A stretch of 9,682 nt of DNA. Source: Acidobacteriota bacterium. Its GTDB lineage: Bacteria; Acidobacteriota; Terriglobia; UBA7540. Shown piece by piece: positions 5,801 to 9,682 of the stretch (positions are counted from its first letter, which is position 1; each line of letters opens with the position of its first letter). The stretch is from the NCBI GenBank assembly GCA_003224635.1, contig QHZK01000016.1, positions 1-9,682 on the forward strand. Reading direction: 5' to 3'. A program made the translations under genes and the position numbers. The notes beneath the pieces were generated by a model. The model ran no database searches and was not told the DNA's origin. It worked only from the letters and a program-made list of their open reading frames with translations.

Positions 5801-7873
5801 TCATTCCGCCTTCTTTTTGGGTACCTCCACATACCGCTCGACCGTAACTTTGGTGGGTGCAGCCATCGCGGCCAACCGGTCCAGGTCAAAGTCCTTCAAA
5901 AGGTCGAGGCAGAAGAGGTCCGGCGCGTTCTCGAAGGTGACCGGCGCCTCGAGAAGGAAATTCAAGCTGGGCATGCCCTCGTGGACGACGACCTCCGAGA
6001 ACAGGTCGGGCTCGAGAGCGGCGGCAACGGTCGCAATCACCTGGTCGCGGATGCCCGTAGCTTCCAGCCGCACTTTGGGAACGCCTGCGACGTTGCGGAA
6101 CCAATGCGCGATTTCGAGGAGCTGGCCAGCCTCGAGACCGAGCGGGCGCTCCCCGATGCCATCCAGGACTTCGGCAAGCGACGCGGGATTATTGTCCTCC
6201 CACGCGCTCGCGTTCTTCCAGGCGTCGCCTGTGAACAAAAGGTCGAGCGCGAGCACCTGCTCGTCGCGATTGAGGCGGTCGGACACCTGAGCGGCCGCGG
6301 CCTTCCTGCCTTTATCGTTCAACACGACGGTGGCCGGGGCGCTGGGCGAGGTCGCGATTCCTTTCAGCCACACCCCGATTGCGGTGAGCCCCGCCGACGC
6401 GTCGCTCTCCCTCACGGTTTCGGCTCGCTTGGGGACCATCTGAAATATGTACGATTTCGATTCCACCCCTTTGTTCTTGGTATTGGCCACCGTCCAGAGG
6501 CGGCCCCGATTGAGCAGGTCGAGAGGCTGGTAGCGCACCACGGCTCGAAGCTTCTCCCGGCCAGCGGCGGCCCACTCGGACTTCGCGGCCGCGCCCGAAG
6601 GCACGGGCCCGCGGGTGATCTCGCCCGCCACTTTGCGCGCCAAGCCCAAGATGGTCAGGTTGTCCTTGGGCAGCCCCACCACGAGCTCGTCATAGCTTTT
6701 GAGATCCTGCCCGGCGGGGACCTCGCGTTCGATCGCGGGCATGCCAAAGTGCCGGCTGAAGAAGCGATAGGCGCGCTCCCGATTATCAAGCAGGTAGTTG
6801 TGGGTGGAAGGGTCGCGGTTCTCGTACCACTCGAACTCGCCTTCCTTCCCGTAGAGCCTGAAAATGGGCCGAACGGCGTCGAAGTTGAGAAACTTCACGA
6901 TGGGGCCCCGGAAACAGCAATCATCCTCGGCGTTGTGGATCAGGAGCGCGGGCCGAGGCGCGATCATCGCCGTCAGGTGGGGGTAGTCGATGCCCTGGAG
7001 CATGTCGGTCGAGTTCTGCTCGAGGTCCCCGAGGTCGCCATGCTCGCGCACCTCGAGCTTGGCGAGAAGCGAGGAATAGCCGGCTACGGGGACCGTGACC
7101 TTCACGCGTTCGTCGAGCGCGCTCAGGACCAGGGTTTGCCAGCCACCGCCGGAAAGGCCCGTCACGCCCAGCCGGTCGCGGTCGACGTTCGGGTGGTCAT
7201 CGAGGTAATCAAGACCCCTGCGCATCTCGAGCAGAAACAGACCGAGCGCGTTCATGCCCGCCAGGTCCAGGTGCGCCCCGAACCAGTGCGAATTTCCTTC
7301 TTCGGCGAGCTCGCCAAAGTTGAACCATTCCAGGCTCAGCGCCAGGATGCCGTGCTGGGCGAAGTTGATGCAGCGTTTCTGCTTGTACTCAATCGCCTTC
7401 CCGGGCGGACCCACGTGACCGTTCACGTTCAGAATGGCCGGGACTTTCCCGTGGAGGTTTTCCGGCTCGTACAGGATAGCGACCGACTGAAAGCCCGGAA
7501 CAATTTCGTAGCGAAGCTTGCGCAGCCGGTATCCCTTGCCGCCTTCGATCGCGCCCAGGTCCTCAAACTTCGTCGGCGCGTTCACCCAGTCTTTGGGCCA
7601 GCCGTGGAACGCCACGTCGTCCAGCAGATGGCGGCGCAGACGGGCGGCCTCGGCGGTCCACTCCCGGGCGCTCGTGGCCACGGGAGGCTTCGCCACGCGA
7701 TTCAAGATGTACTCGCGCAACTGGAAGACCGCCACGTTCGGCGGGATGACCTCCTCGCCCAATATCGCGCCGACCTGTTCGGGGTCGCTTTGGGCGAGGG
7801 CGAGACCGGCGGCCGTCAAAAGGATCGGGGCTAAAAAGCAGGTGACTTTGAAACGCCTGGGAAACGAAGACAC
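5801..7873 (-). CDS. secreted tandem alpha/beta-hydrolase, acetyl xylan esterase-like
   Basis: This is a 690-residue exported hydrolase, probably a carbohydrate (acetyl xylan type) esterase. Residues 1-27 form a signal peptide (basic FPRRFK, then CFLAPILLTAAGLALA, with likely cleavage at ALA-QS). The first hydrolase domain (about 100-380) has an oxyanion region ILNVNGHVG (147-155), the nucleophile elbow GLSGGG with S241, an acid candidate D317 or D318 (HNAEDD) and H358 (PSTHNY). A second hydrolase-like domain (about 440-680) keeps TVVLNDKGR, ALDLLFTGD and the family ending APDLF..DLLK.FDL, but its elbow position reads GIRDQ (607-611), so the serine is gone. The start is a GTG at 7873, because GGAGGT lies 5 bp before it and it places the signal peptide at the N-terminus; the ATG at 8017 would add 48 unlikely residues and overlap the upstream gene. 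It follows the Gfo/Idh gene by 113 bp on the same strand. Confidence 0.88.
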   Translation of the reverse strand: MSSFPRRFKVTCFLAPILLTAAGLALAQSDPEQVGAILGEEVIPPNVAVFQLREYILNRVAKPPVATSAREWTAEAARLRRHLLDDVAFHGWPKDWVNAPTKFEDLGAIEGGKGYRLRKLRYEIVPGFQSVAILYEPENLHGKVPAILNVNGHVGPPGKAIEYKQKRCINFAQHGILALSLEWFNFGELAEEGNSHWFGAHLDLAGMNALGLFLLEMRRGLDYLDDHPNVDRDRLGVTGLSGGGWQTLVLSALDERVKVTVPVAGYSSLLAKLEVREHGDLGDLEQNSTDMLQGIDYPHLTAMIAPRPALLIHNAEDDCCFRGPIVKFLNFDAVRPIFRLYGKEGEFEWYENRDPSTHNYLLDNRERAYRFFSRHFGMPAIEREVPAGQDLKSYDELVVGLPKDNLTILGLARKVAGEITRGPVPSGAAAKSEWAAAGREKLRAVVRYQPLDLLNRGRLWTVANTKNKGVESKSYIFQMVPKRAETVRESDASAGLTAIGVWLKGIATSPSAPATVVLNDKGRKAAAAQVSDRLNRDEQVLALDLLFTGDAWKNASAWEDNNPASLAEVLDGIGERPLGLEAGQLLEIAHWFRNVAGVPKVRLEATGIRDQVIATVAAALEPDLFSEVVVHEGMPSLNFLLEAPVTFENAPDLFCLDLLKDFDLDRLAAMAAPTKVTVERYVEVPKKKAE

Positions 7874-7878
7874 CCGAA

Positions 7879-7884
7879 ACCTCC
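7879..7884 (-). promoter_or_regulatory. Shine-Dalgarno site that fixes the esterase GTG start
   Basis: The minus strand reads GGAGGT, five bases before the GTG at 7873-7871. This strong match decides the start in favour of GTG over the upstream ATG at 8017, which lies inside the preceding gene. Confidence 0.75.
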
Positions 7885-7946
7885 GCCTGGTTATTTGCCG
7901 GCCAAACAATGTGGCCGCAGCCGGCAGCGGCCAGAGCAAGTTCCGT

Positions 7947-7968
7947 GCGGCCAAGATGGCCGCGCCCC
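7947..7968 (-). repeat. 3'-end hairpin element, variant copy 4 (behind Gfo/Idh gene)
   Basis: GCGGCCA-AGA-TGGCCGC is a perfect 7-bp stem with a 3-nt loop, followed by GCCCC. It has the same architecture as copy 1 (7-3-7 plus GCTCC), and the stem differs at paired positions on both arms, so base pairing is kept. Read on the minus strand it begins about 18 bp after the Gfo/Idh stop codon (7987-7989). Confidence 0.6.
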
Positions 7969-7986
7969 AGGGCGGTACGCCGGGGG

Positions 7987-9246
7987 TCACACAATCTCTT
8001 CCCGCTTTGTATCCCATCGCACCGTTCGTCCCTGCCGCAGGGATGCGATCGCCATCTGGCAGGCGATGGCGGAGCGAAATCCGATCTCGAAGGGGCAGTT
8101 CGGTTGCTTGCGGCTGCGCACGCAGTCGATGAAGTTCTGCATGTGTCCGGTTTCCTGGGATGAGCCCACGATGTCGGGCCCGCCGCCGGACGGCTTCGCG
8201 GACTCGGCCGCGGCCTCGCGGGCCCGAGCGCCGCCCTCGGGAACGTAGCGGACGTCTTCGTCGTCCCGGATCACCGTGCCCTTGACTCCCAGCACGAACT
8301 CGTCACCTTCGGGGTAGTGGTTATTGTAGAAGCCGGAGTTCCAGGTGAACAGCAGGTTCTCCGGCTGGTCCATCGCCACATTCATCGTGTCGGGCACCTG
8401 CATTTTCGGGCTGAGATAGTTGCCGCCGCTCATCGTCACGCCGCGCGGAATCGCGAGGTCCAGCACTTTATACCAGAAGCCCACCTGGTGGACCATGTTC
8501 TCAAACACGTTGCCGCCGGAGTAGTCCCAGTAGAAGCGCCAGTTGATCAGCCGGTCGGGATCAAACAGGCGAGGCTTGGCTTCCCCCTGGAAAGCGTTCC
8601 AGTCTACGTGCTGAGGGTCACAATCGGCAGGGATACGCCGCATCCAGCCGCCATAGGGGGCGTTGCGATACATGTGCGAGTGAATGGCCGTGATCGGTCC
8701 CATGCGCTCCGGAGCCGCGTGCTCGCGCGCCTTCGCGACCGCCGCGCTGCTGGTTGACTGGATGCCGATCTGCACGACGCGGCCCGAACCGTTAAAGGCG
8801 CGCCGCATGCGCTTGGCGTGGTCGGGACTGAAGGCCATGGTCTTCTCCTGATAGACGTCCTTGCCGGCCTGGAGGGCAGGGACGAAATGGAGGGCGTGCA
8901 GGTGCTGCGGGGTGGCGATCAGGACGGCGTCGACGCTGCGATCGTCGAGCAAGCGCCGGAAGTCCGTGTAAACCTTAATGCCGGGAGCGAAGCGCTTCAC
9001 TTCATCATGGCGCCGGGTGTAGACGTCGGCCACCGCGACAGCCTCGGTATTCGGGCAGTGCATCGCCTCCTTCAAAATCTCCTGGCCGCGCCCGCCAGCG
9101 CCGATCAGCCCGACGCGCACGCGGTCGTTCGCGCCGAGAACCCTCGAAGAGCCGCTCGGGCCCTTGGCAGCGGGAGGCCACCCTCGAAGCGCAAGCGAAG
9201 CTGTCCCCCCGAGAACCTGTCCGAAGAAAGTACGACGACTGGACAT
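7987..9246 (-). CDS. Gfo/Idh/MocA-family oxidoreductase with Tat signal
   Basis: This is a 419-residue NAD(P)-dependent sugar-type oxidoreductase, probably exported folded. Residues 1-21 carry a twin-arginine motif (SRRTFFGQ) before a moderately hydrophobic stretch. The Rossmann fold begins at VRVGLIGAGGRG (43-54), followed by AVADVYTRR, an ATPQHLHA segment (111-118) and the catalytic-lysine loop DVYQEKTMAF with K135. In most relatives this loop reads EKP; here proline is replaced by threonine. The C-terminal half has DYSGGNVFENMVHQ (241-254) with the usual substrate-site histidine H253, and ends GRTVRWDTKREEIV. Tat-exported members are common in polysaccharide-degrading Acidobacteria and Planctomycetes and have varied sugar substrates; some cleave or epimerise glycosides using bound NAD. 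The start is supported by GAGGTG 7 bp before the ATG. It precedes the esterase gene on the same strand and likely acts with it on the same carbohydrate; the true substrate is unknown. Confidence 0.92.
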   Translation of the reverse strand: MSSRRTFFGQVLGGTASLALRGWPPAAKGPSGSSRVLGANDRVRVGLIGAGGRGQEILKEAMHCPNTEAVAVADVYTRRHDEVKRFAPGIKVYTDFRRLLDDRSVDAVLIATPQHLHALHFVPALQAGKDVYQEKTMAFSPDHAKRMRRAFNGSGRVVQIGIQSTSSAAVAKAREHAAPERMGPITAIHSHMYRNAPYGGWMRRIPADCDPQHVDWNAFQGEAKPRLFDPDRLINWRFYWDYSGGNVFENMVHQVGFWYKVLDLAIPRGVTMSGGNYLSPKMQVPDTMNVAMDQPENLLFTWNSGFYNNHYPEGDEFVLGVKGTVIRDDEDVRYVPEGGARAREAAAESAKPSGGGPDIVGSSQETGHMQNFIDCVRSRKQPNCPFEIGFRSAIACQMAIASLRQGRTVRWDTKREEIV

Positions 9247-9517
9247 GATGGCTCACCTCGGTCCTGGTTTCTCACCGCCGACTGGTTGTGAGAGAGAGGC
9301 AGCCTTCGCGGGCCCCGCAAACGCGCTCCCCAACCTTATTGGGGTGGCAACCGGAGTACGGTAACCCCGGACTCAGCCGGGAACGATCGAAAGGCTCGAT
9401 TAGACCGCGCCTCGCTGTGAAATACAAGCCCCAGTCATCTGTAGCACCTGTAGCCGGACCGGCTTCCGCAGTCCCCGTGCAGAGTGGGGGACAGCTCGTA
9501 AGGTGTCAGTTATTGTC

Positions 9518-9544
9518 TCAAGTATTAACAAGGGCTGCCGATAA
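9518..9544 (+). promoter_or_regulatory. sigma-28 (FliA/SigD)-type promoter
   Basis: TCAAGTAT (9518-9525), 11 bp, then GCCGATAA (9537-9544). The E. coli FliA consensus is TAAAGTTT-N11-GCCGATAA, so the -10 box matches 8 of 8, the -35 box 6 of 8, and the spacing is exact. Transcription would begin near 9551, giving a leader of about 55 nt before the ATG at 9606. Position and direction fit the gene that starts there. Confidence 0.6.
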
Positions 9545-9555
9545 GTTGAGGAAGC

Positions 9556-9583
9556 CTAGGAAAGTGCTTAGACAGCACGCTAG
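9556..9583 (+). other. leader hairpin upstream of the right-edge gene
   Basis: GTGCT (9564-9568) pairs with AGCAC (9574-9578) around loop TAGAC, and the stem is flanked by CTAG on both sides (9556-9559 and 9580-9583). It lies between the putative transcription start and the Shine-Dalgarno sequence at 9595-9600, so it could protect the 5' end of the mRNA or affect translation. Confidence 0.45.
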
Positions 9584-9605
9584 CGGATGTTTGTGAGGAG
9601 GCGAA

Positions 9606-9682
9606 ATGGCCGAGATGGATCGCAACATAAGTGTGCTGGGCACCCGAACGCTGACGCGGACGGTCGAGCTAAAGAAGGCGGG
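9606..9682 (+). CDS. unrecognised gene, N-terminal 25 codons only
   Basis: The ATG follows a strong Shine-Dalgarno sequence, GAGGAG (9595-9600), by 5 bp, and the frame stays open to the window edge. The visible protein starts MAEMDRNISVLGTRTLTRTV and continues ELKKAG: hydrophilic, threonine-rich, with no signal peptide or membrane segment yet. A second ATG at codon 4 is possible. I cannot assign a family from this. The upstream sigma-28-type promoter suggests a role tied to motility or chemotaxis, but that rests on the promoter alone. It is divergent from the Gfo/Idh gene. Confidence 0.6.
   Translation, partial: MAEMDRNISVLGTRTLTRTVELKKA

Larger units (their letters stand above)
9247..9605. 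other. divergent intergenic region with several inverted repeats
   Basis: This 359-bp stretch separates two divergent genes. Visible inverted repeats are CCCCAA/TTGGGG (9328-9333/9339-9344), ATCGA/TCGAT (9386-9390/9396-9400), AGCCGG-A-CCGGCT (9452-9464) and GTCCCC/GGGGAC (9471-9476/9487-9492), plus the direct repeat CTGTAGC at 9439-9445 and 9448-9454. None has the U-run of an intrinsic terminator. I compared it with the main riboswitch classes, tRNA, RNase P RNA and tmRNA from memory and found no match. The right-hand part carries a sigma-28-like promoter. Confidence 0.5.

Noticed and set aside
5615..7834. A 739-codon plus-strand open frame
   Set aside because: It is antisense to the esterase gene, whose signal peptide, catalytic set and ribosome site are clear. 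The plus-strand product is low-complexity and rich in Val, Gly, Arg and His, as expected of an antisense shadow.
7874..8017. ATG start at 8017 for the esterase
   Set aside because: It overlaps the Gfo/Idh coding end and the hairpin element, and would bury the signal peptide; the GTG at 7873 has GGAGGT 5 bp upstream.
9349..9385. Resemblance of GGGGTTACCG on the minus strand to the 3' part of a c-di-GMP-I riboswitch
   Set aside because: The conserved GACGCAAAGCC segment and the GNRA tetraloop-receptor helix are absent, so only a short chance match remains.

Overview
The window is GC-rich, densely coded bacterial DNA. The mix of genes (inositol oxygenase, a fused class I fumarase, a secreted SGNH hydrolase, a large secreted acetyl-xylan-esterase-like enzyme, a Tat-exported Gfo/Idh/MocA oxidoreductase, YggX and a transglutaminase-like protein) fits a soil chemoheterotroph of the Acidobacteriota, or a neighbouring group such as Verrucomicrobiota or Planctomycetota. 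That placement is an inference from gene content; no marker gene is present. No rRNA, tRNA, CRISPR array, intact insertion sequence or prophage is visible.

Layout. At the left edge (+) is the 3' part of a myo-inositol oxygenase gene, followed by two closely spaced small genes of unknown function (457-895). The next gene, on the minus strand, is a complete single-chain class I fumarase (1016-2557). Behind its start lies a decayed minus-strand VapC toxin gene (2646-2808), cut at its 5' end and frameshifted, then about 350 bp without a gene. A secreted SGNH/GDSL hydrolase (3163-4494, +) converges on yggX (4594-4875, -). Three more minus-strand genes follow: a transglutaminase-like protein (5031-5555), a 690-residue alpha/beta-hydrolase with a GTG start (5801-7873) and a Gfo/Idh/MocA oxidoreductase (7987-9246). 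A 359-bp divergent intergenic region leads to the first codons of an unrecognised plus-strand gene (9606 onward).

How it fits together. The Gfo/Idh enzyme and the esterase lie head to tail with a 113-bp gap and are probably transcribed in the same direction as a carbohydrate-processing pair outside the cytoplasmic membrane. The SGNH hydrolase is a second secreted esterase candidate. Inositol oxygenase feeds glucuronate metabolism, and fumarase belongs to central carbon metabolism. YggX appears to have its own promoter.

The two strongest non-coding observations are these. (1) A short GC-rich hairpin element (7-bp stem, 3-4-nt loop, flanked by GC[T/C]CC) sits 3 to 20 bp behind the stop codon of four of the five intact minus-strand genes, always in the same orientation to the gene, with a compensatory stem change in one copy. 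(2) A near-perfect sigma-28 (flagellar) promoter, with an exact GCCGATAA box and 11-bp spacing to TCAAGTAT, lies just upstream of the unknown gene that runs off the right edge.
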